Assembly: GCA_025456065.1 (NCBI GenBank)
Contig: JALOLH010000002.1
Coordinates: 1 to 64,000 of the forward strand
DNA: 64,000 nucleotides
Direction of reading: 5' to 3'
Origin: Candidatus Nanopelagicales bacterium
GTDB lineage: Bacteria; Actinomycetota; Actinomycetes; S36-B12; CAIYMF01
Made by a program: the position numbers and the translations under genes. Positions 50,091 to 58,172 of the stretch are shown here, piece after piece. Under the pieces are notes generated by a model, which was given only the letters and a program-made list of their open reading frames with translations, was not told where the DNA came from and made no database searches. The stretch's first letter is position 1, and each line of letters begins with the position of its first letter.

Positions 50091-52816
50091 CCGCGCAGGC
50101 CAACGCGCAGCCGGGACCGGCGCCGGTCGGCGGGCGGGCCCCGCGCGCCCGCATCCAGGTCCCGCAGCTGCCCGAGGGGGTGATCGAGCGGCAGGGGCTG
50201 CTCGACCGGCTCGACGCCGAGCTGGGCAACGGCCGCGGGGTGCTGCTGGTCCGCGGCCCAGCGGGGTTCGGCAAGACCACCCTGCTGGCGCAGTGGGCGC
50301 AGCGGGCCGGCGCGGGCGGGCGCCCAGTGGCCTGGGTGACCTGCGAGGAGCGGGTCGACGACCCGGCGGCGCTCTTCGTCGACCTGCGCGACGCGCTCGC
50401 GCTCGCGCTGGCGGACGCCGCCCCCCGGGCCAGCGCCCAGCTGGGCGAGCTGGCCGTGCCCTCGGCCCTGTCGTCGGGCTCCGAGCTCGCAGCCCTGCTC
50501 ATGCTCCTGGACGACCTCGCCACCCCCCCGGTCCTCGTGCTCGACGACCTGCAGGCGATCCGGTCCGGCCCGAGCCTCGCGCTGCTCGAGTCGCTGGCGC
50601 TCGGCCTGCCGACGGGCGTCGGGCTCGCCCTGGGCAGCCGGGGCGAACCGCCGGCGCTGCTGACCGCGCTGCGGCTGCGCACCCGCGTGGCCGAGGTGAC
50701 CGAGGAGCAGCTCGCGCTGACCCGGGCGGAGGTCGCGCAGGTCGTGGGCGGGGCGGGCGGCGATCCCGGCGCGCTCACCGACCGGCTGCTGGCGCAGACC
50801 GAGGGCTGGCCCGCCGCCGTCCGGCTCGGCGTCCTCGCGGCCCGGGCGGCCGGGCCCGACCACGCGATGGGCCTGCACCTCAGCCGGGACCCGTCGATGT
50901 CGGACTTCCTCACCCGGGAGATCGAGGCCGCCCTGCCGGGCGACGCCCTGGCCCTGCTGCGGGCCACCGCAGTGGTCTCCGAGCTGACTCCCCCGCTCGC
51001 GGCAGCGCTGGGCGGGCGGCCCGATGCCGGCGCCACCCTCGAGGGGTTGTTCCGGTCCCATGCCCTCGTCCGACGCACGGGCGGTGCGGAGCCGACGTAC
51101 GTCGTGCACACGTTGGTGCGCGCCCACCTGCTCGCCGGGCTCGGCGAGTCCGACATCGGTGCCCCCGCCCGCCAGCACGCCGCCGCGGCGCGCTGGCTCG
51201 CCGATGCGGGGTCGCCCGAGCGCGCCCTCGACCACGCCGTTGCGGCCCCCGACGCCGAGCTGACCGCATCCCTGCTCCGCGCCCGGGGAGCCGGGCTGCT
51301 CGTCAGCGGCCGGCAGCAGGCCCTGCTCCACGCGCTGGCCACGATCCCCTCCGACCGGTGGGACGGCGACCTGGTCGGCCTCGCGGCACTCGCGCGAGCC
51401 GGCCAGGGGGACCTCGTCGGCGCTCGAGCAGCCCTGCTGCGCGGTGCGGCGCTCACCGCACCCGGACCGGGGGCGCCCGCCGGGAGCGCGCCCGCCCCGC
51501 CCTCGCTGCTGCGCATCGCCCAGTTCCACCTGCGACGGCTGGCGGGGACGCCTGAGGCCCCGGACATCCCAGCCACGTTCGGCGACGTGCTGGAGTGGTC
51601 GGCCGACCCCGCCCCGGCCGAGGACGACCTGGACCGCCAGCTCGTCCTCCTGGTCAGCCGCGGCCAGTGGGAGTTCGCGACGGGCCGGTACGACGCGAGC
51701 TGGGCGGACCTGCGACTCGCCCTCGACCTGGCCACCACCCATCGACGCGACCACGTGATGCTGCTCGCCATGAGCACCCTGTCCGCGGTGCCAGCGCTTG
51801 TGGGCGACGCGTCAGCGGTCGACAGCTACGTCACCGAGGTGCTCAGCCGCATCGAGGACCGGGGCTGGGCGACCCACCCCGCGATGGCGACCTTCTACGC
51901 CGCCGGTGCCTGGTCGGCGTCCCTGATGCTGCTGCCCGACCGAGCCGAGCAGCTGATCGGCCTGGCGCACGAGGCGCTGCACGGCAACGTGGACCCGGAG
52001 TACGCCACCTACACCGCCCTTCTCGACGCCACGCTGGCGGCGACCCGGGAGGACGACCCGACCCAGGCGCTGGCCCTGCTCGCCCGCTTGGCCCAGGGCG
52101 GCCCGGGCGCCGAGCTGACACCGGCGCTGCGCGCCTTCCCGGCCATGCATCGGGTCCGGATCCGGTTGGCGAGGGGCGACCTCGCCGGAGCCCGGGAAGC
52201 CGTGGCGGACTTCGAGCGCTGGTTCCCCGGCACCGGTGATCCGCTGATCGCGCGTGCCCAGACGCACGCCGCCGGCGGGATGTGGGAGCGCTGCCTGGCC
52301 GACCTCCGATCGGTCACCGACCGGTCCCTGCCCGTCACGGTACGCGTGTACGAGATCGTCCTGCCGCTGCTGGAGTCGGTGGCGGAGGAACGGCTCGGGC
52401 GCCGGTCGGCCGCACGGGGCGCGCTGCTGCGCGCCCTGGCCGTCGCGGCGCCCCGCGGCGTGGTGCGGCCGTTCTGGGAGGCCGGTCCCACGGTGCGCGG
52501 CATGCTCGAGCGCCAGCGCGGCCGGTTCGGCGTCCACGACGACTTCGTCGCCACGATCCTGCAGCGCTGGGACATGGTCGAGGCCACGGCGGGCCATCGG
52601 TCGATCGTGGCCGAGCTCGACGGCGTGGCGCTCACCCCGCGCGAGCTCGAGGTGCTGCGTGCGCTGCCCTCGCTCATGACCGCCGAGGAACTGGCCGAGG
52701 CCCAGACGGTCAGCGTCAACACGATCCGCACCCACATGCGCTCGCTGTACCGCAAGCTCGGCGTGCGCACCCGCCGCGACGCGGTCCGTCGCGGCCGTGA
52801 GCTGGGCCTGCTGTAG
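50087..52816 (+). CDS. LAL/MalT-type LuxR-family regulator with ATPase domain
   Basis: A 909-residue protein starting at GTG in the stop of the SulP gene. Residues about 30-330 form a STAND/AAA ATPase with Walker A RGPAGFGKTTLL and Walker B PVLVLDDLQAI. The middle is alpha-helical TPR-like repeats. The C-terminal 65 residues are a LuxR HTH: LTPRELEVLRALPSLMTAEE and VSVNTIRTHMRSLYRKLGV. These regulators bind a small effector and ATP, then activate operons. The adjoining leader element and acyl-CoA synthetase operon begin directly after its stop, so they may be targets, but that is only proximity. Confidence 0.9.
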   Translation: MTAQANAQPGPAPVGGRAPRARIQVPQLPEGVIERQGLLDRLDAELGNGRGVLLVRGPAGFGKTTLLAQWAQRAGAGGRPVAWVTCEERVDDPAALFVDLRDALALALADAAPRASAQLGELAVPSALSSGSELAALLMLLDDLATPPVLVLDDLQAIRSGPSLALLESLALGLPTGVGLALGSRGEPPALLTALRLRTRVAEVTEEQLALTRAEVAQVVGGAGGDPGALTDRLLAQTEGWPAAVRLGVLAARAAGPDHAMGLHLSRDPSMSDFLTREIEAALPGDALALLRATAVVSELTPPLAAALGGRPDAGATLEGLFRSHALVRRTGGAEPTYVVHTLVRAHLLAGLGESDIGAPARQHAAAARWLADAGSPERALDHAVAAPDAELTASLLRARGAGLLVSGRQQALLHALATIPSDRWDGDLVGLAALARAGQGDLVGARAALLRGAALTAPGPGAPAGSAPAPPSLLRIAQFHLRRLAGTPEAPDIPATFGDVLEWSADPAPAEDDLDRQLVLLVSRGQWEFATGRYDASWADLRLALDLATTHRRDHVMLLAMSTLSAVPALVGDASAVDSYVTEVLSRIEDRGWATHPAMATFYAAGAWSASLMLLPDRAEQLIGLAHEALHGNVDPEYATYTALLDATLAATREDDPTQALALLARLAQGGPGAELTPALRAFPAMHRVRIRLARGDLAGAREAVADFERWFPGTGDPLIARAQTHAAGGMWERCLADLRSVTDRSLPVTVRVYEIVLPLLESVAEERLGRRSAARGALLRALAVAAPRGVVRPFWEAGPTVRGMLERQRGRFGVHDDFVATILQRWDMVEATAGHRSIVAELDGVALTPRELEVLRALPSLMTAEELAEAQTVSVNTIRTHMRSLYRKLGVRTRRDAVRRGRELGLL

Positions 52817-52931
52817 ATCTCATCAACTCCATGCGAGGCGGGCGCCGAGCCGGTGGCGGCATCCTGCGCGCAGCCGAAGGGCCGCCCGGCTGGACCGGCG
52901 GTGCGGGATCGGACACCACCAGGAGGACCGC
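52817..52931 (+). promoter_or_regulatory. Leader element, copy 1, before the acyl-CoA synthetase gene
   Basis: Shares four blocks with 60492-60550: ATCTCATCAAC (52817), CATGCGAGGCGG (52830), CATCCTGC (52860) and CCGAAGG (52874). The first three blocks have the same spacing in both copies. AGCCGG.GGCGGC and GCCGCC.CGGCT could pair around the last two blocks, making a hairpin whose loop carries the conserved bases. The element begins directly after the LAL stop and ends at AGGAGG (52921). It matches no riboswitch consensus I know. Confidence 0.55.
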
Positions 52932-54893
52932 ATGAGCACGCACGAGCACGCTGAGGACATCGAGCACGAGCTCGAGCATGCCGGCCGGGACGTGGGGGAG
53001 TCGTTCGCCGACGCCGTGAGCGAGCCCGACGCGCAGGACGACGCCGCCATGCAGGATGCGGACTCGGCCGCCGAGCCGACCGGGCCGATCTCCGGCTCGC
53101 TCGACGCCACGCTGCCACCCTCGGCGCCGACGCTGTCCCAGCTGATCCTCGACCGCGTGGCGACCACCCCGGACAACCCGGCGTTCGGCTCGCCGAACCC
53201 CGACGGCAGCTGGCGGGTGCGCACCTGGAAGGAGGCCGGGTCCGAGATGACGCGGCTGGCTGCGGGCCTGCTCGCCCTGGGCCTGCAGCCCGAGGAGCGG
53301 GTGGCGATCGCGAGCAACACCCGGGTGGAGTGGGTGCTGGCAGACGGCGCGGTGATGCTGGCCGGCGGGGCGAACACGACGATCTACCCGAGCACCGGCG
53401 AGGACGACTTCGCCTACATCGTCAACGACTCCGAGACGCGCTTCCTCATCGCCGAGGACCAGTCCCAGGCGGACAAGGCCCTGACCCAGCTGGCGCAGAT
53501 GCCCACCTTGGAGCGGATCGTCCTGATCGAGGGTGCCGGCGACGGTGATCGGGTGCTGTCGTGGGCCGAGCTCACCGCCCTTGGCGACACGCGCCTGGCC
53601 GAGCAGCCCGACGCGGTCACGCAGGCGGTGGCCGGGATCCGGCCGGACTCGCTGGCGACGCTGATCTACACCTCGGGCACGACGGGTCGGCCGAAGGGCG
53701 TGATGCTGCCGCAGAGCAACTGGGTGTTCCAGGGCCGCAGCATGCAGGCCCTCGGTGTGGTGCGACCCGACGACGTGCAGTTCCTGTGGCTGCCGCTGGC
53801 GCACTCGTTCGGCAAGGTGCTGCTCTCGGCGGCCTTCCAGGTGGGGTTCGTCAGCTACATCGACGGGCGGGTCCCCAAGATCGTGGAGAACCTGCCGGTG
53901 GTCCGGCCCACGATCATGGCCGGGGTGCCGCGGATCTTCGAGAAGATCTACCAGGGCGCCAACGCCAAGGCCAAGGCCGGCGGCGGGGCCAAGGCCAAGA
54001 TCTTCGACTGGGCGTTCGCAGCCTCGACCGAGATCAAGGCCAAGCAGCGGGCGGGCCTGTCGCCGGGTCCGATGGCCCCGGCCCGGATGGCCACCGCGAA
54101 CAAGCTGGTCTTCTCCAAGATCCAGGCGCTGACCGGTGGTCGGATGCGGGTGATGATCTCGGGGTCCGCCGCCCTGAACGGCGACGTGGCGCGGTGGTTC
54201 GACGCCGCCGGGCTGCCGATCATCGAGGGCTACGGGTTGACCGAGAACAGCGCCGCGGCGTGCGTGGTGCGTCCCGACGACCTGGTGTTCGGCTCGGTCG
54301 GGCAGCCGTTGCCGGGCACCCAGGTGATGATCGCCTCGGACGGTGAGGTGCTGCTGCGCGGCCCGCACGTGATGCGGGGCTACTGGAACCTGCCCGAGGT
54401 CAACGCCGAGACGCTGCTGCCCGGCGGGTGGCTGGCCACCGGGGACATCGGCGAGCTCGACGAGGCGGGCCGGTTGAGGATCACCGACCGCAAGAAGGAC
54501 CTGGTGAAGACCTCGGGCGGCAAGTACATCGCCCCCGGGCAGATCGCCGCGCAGTTCAAGGTGATCTCGGCGCTGGCCTCGAACCTGGTCGTGCACGCCG
54601 CGGACCGCAACTACGCCACCGCGCTGATCTCGCTGGATCCCGAGGCGGTGGAGAAGTTCGCCGCCGAGCGGGGGCTCAGCGGGGACCTCGCGGCGCTGTC
54701 GCAGTCCCCGGAGGTCCGCGCGGCCCTGCAGGAGGACGTCGACACCCTCAACACCCAGCTCAACCGGTGGGAGACGATCAAGAAGTTCGCCGTCCTGCCG
54801 CGCGACCTGTCCGAGGAGGCCGGCAAGGTCAAGCGCAAGGCGGTCGAGGAGCACTTCGCCGACCTGATCGAGGCGATGTACGCCGGTGAGTGA
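52932..54893 (+). CDS. Long-chain acyl-CoA synthetase (FadD type)
   Basis: A 653-residue AMP-forming ligase starting at ATG 52932 with AGGAGG upstream. An acidic N-terminal extension of about 50 residues precedes the fold. YTSGTTGRPKGVMLPQ is the AMP-binding signature, GYGLTENSAAA the second motif, and GWLATGDIGELDE plus ITDRKKDLVKTSGGKYIAP the hinge and linker. A missing catalytic Lys is not evident; RKAVEEHF near the end may hold it. It activates long-chain fatty acids with ATP and CoA. The WS/DGAT gene overlaps its stop by 8 nt, so the acyl-CoA made here is probably esterified by that enzyme. Confidence 0.92.
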   Translation: MSTHEHAEDIEHELEHAGRDVGESFADAVSEPDAQDDAAMQDADSAAEPTGPISGSLDATLPPSAPTLSQLILDRVATTPDNPAFGSPNPDGSWRVRTWKEAGSEMTRLAAGLLALGLQPEERVAIASNTRVEWVLADGAVMLAGGANTTIYPSTGEDDFAYIVNDSETRFLIAEDQSQADKALTQLAQMPTLERIVLIEGAGDGDRVLSWAELTALGDTRLAEQPDAVTQAVAGIRPDSLATLIYTSGTTGRPKGVMLPQSNWVFQGRSMQALGVVRPDDVQFLWLPLAHSFGKVLLSAAFQVGFVSYIDGRVPKIVENLPVVRPTIMAGVPRIFEKIYQGANAKAKAGGGAKAKIFDWAFAASTEIKAKQRAGLSPGPMAPARMATANKLVFSKIQALTGGRMRVMISGSAALNGDVARWFDAAGLPIIEGYGLTENSAAACVVRPDDLVFGSVGQPLPGTQVMIASDGEVLLRGPHVMRGYWNLPEVNAETLLPGGWLATGDIGELDEAGRLRITDRKKDLVKTSGGKYIAPGQIAAQFKVISALASNLVVHAADRNYATALISLDPEAVEKFAAERGLSGDLAALSQSPEVRAALQEDVDTLNTQLNRWETIKKFAVLPRDLSEEAGKVKRKAVEEHFADLIEAMYAGE

Positions 54894-56388
54894 TGGCCGA
54901 GCCGGCGCCGTGCCCGGCGTCCCGATCGCCCCGTCCGACCTGACCTGGCTCAACATGGACCGGCCGGAGAACCTCATGGTGGTCAACGGCCTCATGTGGT
55001 TCGACGAGGAGCCCGATTGGTCCGCGGTGCGCACGGTCGTCCAGGAGCGCCTGGTCGACCGCTACCCGGTCCTCCGGCGCCGGCCCCTGCTCGAGGGTCG
55101 GCGGTGGGTCTGGGCCGACGACCCGGGCTTCGACCTCGACCGGCACCTGCGCTCGGTGACGCTGCCTGCGCCGGGCGACCGCGCGGCGCTCGAGGAGCAC
55201 CTCTCGGCACGGTCCAGCCAACCCATGGACCACGAGCATCCGCTGTGGGAGATGGACCTCATCCGCGGGTACGTCACGCCCGACGGCCAGGTGGGTGCCG
55301 CCGTCATGGCGCGCTTCCACCACGCCCTGGCCGACGGCATCCGGATCGTGCAGCTGGTGCTGGGCCTGTGCGACGCCACGTCCGAGGTCGCCCCGACCGC
55401 CAAGGTGGGACGGCAGCGGGCCCGCAGGAGTCCGGCGGCGCGAGCGGCCGACGCCGGCAAGCAGGTCGCCGGTGAGCTGGTGTCGTTCGCCGGGGATGTC
55501 GTCACCGGCGCCCCCTCGGCGATCGCGGGCCTCGCGTCGACGATCAGCGGCCTGGGCTCCCAGGTGGTCCACGAGGGCTTCGCGCTCATCAGCCAGCCCA
55601 CGCGGATCACCGACGCCATCACCGACTTCGCCGATGAGGACAACCTCGCGCTGAACACCGCACGCTCCGCCGCCCGGCTGACCCTGTGGGGCCACGAGGC
55701 GCGGGTGCTCGCCGACCGGGCCCCCGGCGTGCCGAAGCGGATCACGTGGATCGACGGCCTGGACCTCGAGGTGATCAAGGCCATCGGACGCGCCACCGGT
55801 GGCACCGTGAACGACGTGCTGCTCGGGGCGGCGTCGCTGGGCCTCTCCCGGTACCTCGACGAGAAGGGGCGCAGCGGCTTCGACGAGGCGAGCTTCCTCG
55901 TGCCCGTGGCCCTCAAGCCGATCGACGCGGCACTGCCGGCCGAGCTCGGCAACCACTTCGCCATGGTGATGTTCCCGATGCCGCTGGGCCTGACCGACCT
56001 CGGCCGACTGCTGCCCGAGGTGCACTCACGGATGACCCGCATCAAGAACAGTGCCGAGGCGATGCTGGTCTTCGGCGCCCAGCGCGCGGTCGCCGAGACC
56101 CCCTCGATGATCGCCGAGCGGATCACCTCCTTCGTGGCGGACAAGACCCTGGGCGTGCTGACCAACGTGCCGGGTCCGACCGCCCCGATCGCGCTGGCCG
56201 GCACGCAGGTGGCCGGGATCCTCGGGTTCGTGCCGTGCGCCTCGGAGCAGAGCCTGGGCCTGTGCATCCTCAGCTACGCGGGGGCCGTCAACATCGGCGT
56301 CTACGCCGACGCCGGGATCATGCCCGACCCCGAGCGGCTGGCCGGGCTCATCGGCGACGCCGTCGCGGAGATGGCAGCGGTCGCCTGA
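54886..56388 (+). CDS. Wax ester synthase/diacylglycerol acyltransferase (WS/DGAT)
   Basis: A 500-residue protein starting at GTG 54886. The catalytic motif is FHHALADGI (HHxxxDG, about residues 144-150). LNMDRPENLMVVN near the N-terminus and LGNHFAMVMFPMPLG plus NVPGPTAPIALAGT near the C-terminus are the family's other conserved blocks. It transfers an acyl group from acyl-CoA to a fatty alcohol (wax ester) or to diacylglycerol (triacylglycerol) at the membrane face. Actinobacteria use it to build storage lipid bodies. Coupled to the acyl-CoA synthetase upstream; the aldehyde dehydrogenase and GMC oxidase downstream handle the alcohol side. Confidence 0.93.
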   Translation: MSDGRAGAVPGVPIAPSDLTWLNMDRPENLMVVNGLMWFDEEPDWSAVRTVVQERLVDRYPVLRRRPLLEGRRWVWADDPGFDLDRHLRSVTLPAPGDRAALEEHLSARSSQPMDHEHPLWEMDLIRGYVTPDGQVGAAVMARFHHALADGIRIVQLVLGLCDATSEVAPTAKVGRQRARRSPAARAADAGKQVAGELVSFAGDVVTGAPSAIAGLASTISGLGSQVVHEGFALISQPTRITDAITDFADEDNLALNTARSAARLTLWGHEARVLADRAPGVPKRITWIDGLDLEVIKAIGRATGGTVNDVLLGAASLGLSRYLDEKGRSGFDEASFLVPVALKPIDAALPAELGNHFAMVMFPMPLGLTDLGRLLPEVHSRMTRIKNSAEAMLVFGAQRAVAETPSMIAERITSFVADKTLGVLTNVPGPTAPIALAGTQVAGILGFVPCASEQSLGLCILSYAGAVNIGVYADAGIMPDPERLAGLIGDAVAEMAAVA

Positions 56389-56409
56389 GGCGGGTGGTGG
56401 AAGCGCGTT

Positions 56410-56440
56410 GCGCATAGCTAACGATCGATATACGATGCGC
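56410..56440. promoter_or_regulatory. AT-rich interrupted palindrome before the ALDH gene, candidate operator
   Basis: GCGCAT (56410-56415) and ATGCGC (56435-56440) flank 19 bp that include TAACGATCGATATA. The site overlaps the -10-like TACGAT of the ALDH gene, as a repressor site would. The downstream TetR protein is the obvious candidate. Confidence 0.35.
56431..56436 (+). promoter_or_regulatory. -10-like TACGAT for the ALDH gene
   Basis: Ends 6 nt before GTG 56443. Confidence 0.5.
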
Positions 56441-56442
56441 CG

Positions 56443-58155
56443 GTGATGCCACCCATGCAGACCGAGGACTTGGACCGCACCGTGGCGCACGTCGCCGGGC
56501 ATGCCGAGGCGTGGGCGCTGCTGCCCATCGCGGAGCGCGTCGAGCTGCTGCGCCGGGTGCGCGAGCTGGTCGCCGAGCACGCCGAGGCATGGACCGCGGC
56601 GGGGGTCGCGATGAAGGGCCTGGACCCCGGGGCCCCCCTGGTCGGAGGCGAGGAGTGGCTGGGCGGCCCGTACCCGACGGCGGCGTGGCTCACCGACATG
56701 ATCGGCACGCTCGAGCGGCTGGCGTCCGGCGCGGATCCCCTCGACGGCGTCCCGGTGCGCAGCCGGCGCGACGGCCAGGTGGTGGCCCGGGTGTACCCGT
56801 CGACCCCGTACGACCACCTGCTGCTCAACGGCTACGAGATCGATGTGTGGATGCAGCCGGGGGTCACGCCGGTGACGCTGCGCGACACCGTCGCGACGGC
56901 CTACCGCAGCGAGCCGCAGCCCGGGGTGACCCTCGTGCTGGGGGCCGGCAACGTCTCGGCCATCCCGGTCCTCGACGCGCTGTACTGCTTGTTCGCCGAC
57001 CTGCACGTCGTCGTGCTGAAGATGAATCCGGTGAACGAGGCCTACGGCCCGGTGCTCGAGCGCGTCCTCGCCCCGCTCATCGCGTCCGGGTACCTCGCGG
57101 TCGTCTACGGCGGCGGTGACGTCGGCGCCACGCTCACCGAGCACCCGGACGTCGACGCCATCCACGTGACCGGCAGCGAGCGCACCTACGACGCCATCGT
57201 GTGGGGCCCCGGCGAGCAGGGGGCCGCGAACAAGGCCGCCGGCCGGCGCGTGCTGACCAAGCCCGTCCGCGCCGAGCTCGGCGGCGTCGGGCCGACCATC
57301 GTCGTGCCGGGCCCGTGGACCGAGGCCGACATCGCCTACCAGGCCCAGCACCTGGCCACCCAGAAGCTGTTCTCGGCCGGGCACACCTGCGTGGCGTCCC
57401 AGGTGCTGATCCTCTCCTCCGAGTGGCGGCAGGCCGACGACCTGCTCGAGGCGCTGCGCCTTGCGCTGTCCGACGCGCCGGCCCGCGAGCCCTTCTACCC
57501 GGGCACCCACGAGCGGCAGGCCGCGTTCCGGGCCGCCCACCCCGGTGCCGAGGCCATCCCCGGCGCGGTCGAGCGCACCCTGCTCACGGGCGTCGACCCG
57601 ACCAGGGACCACCCCGGGTTCCGGGAGGAGCTCTTCGGGCCGGTGTACCTGACCACGAGCCTGCAGGTGCGCGCGCCGGGCCCATTCCTGCGCACCGCGG
57701 TCGCGTTCGCGAACGATCGCCTCCACGGCAACCTCGGGGCCAACATCCTCATCCATCCGCAGACAGCGGCCGAGCTCGGCGACGAGCTCGAGGACGCCAT
57801 CGCCGACCTGCGCTACGGGTGCATCGGGGTCAACGTGTGGTCGGCGTTCGCCTTCCTGGCCCCGCGCGCCGCCTGGGGCGCGTTCCCGGGCAACACGGCC
57901 GAGGACATCAGCTCCGGGGTGGGCGTGGTGCACAACGCCCTGCTGTTCGACCGCAGCCAGAAGACGGTCGCGCATGCGCCGTTCCGGCCGTTCCAGCGCT
58001 CGCTGGGCCACCCCACCGGGGGCATGGCGGTCAAGCCGCCGTGGTTCCTGGACAACCGCACCGCCCTGACCACCGCCCGCCGCTTCACGGCGTTCGCGGC
58101 CGACCCTCGACCCACCCGCATCCCCGCCATCGCCGCCTCGGCCGTCCGCGGCTGA
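56443..58155 (+). CDS. Aldehyde dehydrogenase superfamily protein
   Basis: A 570-residue enzyme, longer than the usual 480-500 residues, starting at leaderless GTG 56443. VLGAGNVSAIPVLDALY is in the NAD-binding half, VTGSERTYDAIVWG the second nucleotide segment, RAELGGVGPTIVVPG the conserved Glu, and FSAGHTCVASQVL the catalytic Cys. In FREELFGPVYLTTSL the late family signature is present. It would oxidise a fatty aldehyde to an acid, or reduce an acyl-CoA to aldehyde, with NAD(P). Position between WS/DGAT and the GMC alcohol oxidase suggests fatty aldehyde; that is an inference. Confidence 0.85.
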   Translation: MMPPMQTEDLDRTVAHVAGHAEAWALLPIAERVELLRRVRELVAEHAEAWTAAGVAMKGLDPGAPLVGGEEWLGGPYPTAAWLTDMIGTLERLASGADPLDGVPVRSRRDGQVVARVYPSTPYDHLLLNGYEIDVWMQPGVTPVTLRDTVATAYRSEPQPGVTLVLGAGNVSAIPVLDALYCLFADLHVVVLKMNPVNEAYGPVLERVLAPLIASGYLAVVYGGGDVGATLTEHPDVDAIHVTGSERTYDAIVWGPGEQGAANKAAGRRVLTKPVRAELGGVGPTIVVPGPWTEADIAYQAQHLATQKLFSAGHTCVASQVLILSSEWRQADDLLEALRLALSDAPAREPFYPGTHERQAAFRAAHPGAEAIPGAVERTLLTGVDPTRDHPGFREELFGPVYLTTSLQVRAPGPFLRTAVAFANDRLHGNLGANILIHPQTAAELGDELEDAIADLRYGCIGVNVWSAFAFLAPRAAWGAFPGNTAEDISSGVGVVHNALLFDRSQKTVAHAPFRPFQRSLGHPTGGMAVKPPWFLDNRTALTTARRFTAFAADPRPTRIPAIAASAVRG

Positions 58156-58172
58156 CCCACCCAGGAGCGCCC

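Noticed and set aside
52817..52931. The leader as a known riboswitch (cobalamin, SAM, TPP, glycine, M-box, ydaO, fluoride).
   Set aside because: None of the invariant cores of these classes as I know them is present. A computed Rfam scan is needed to be certain.
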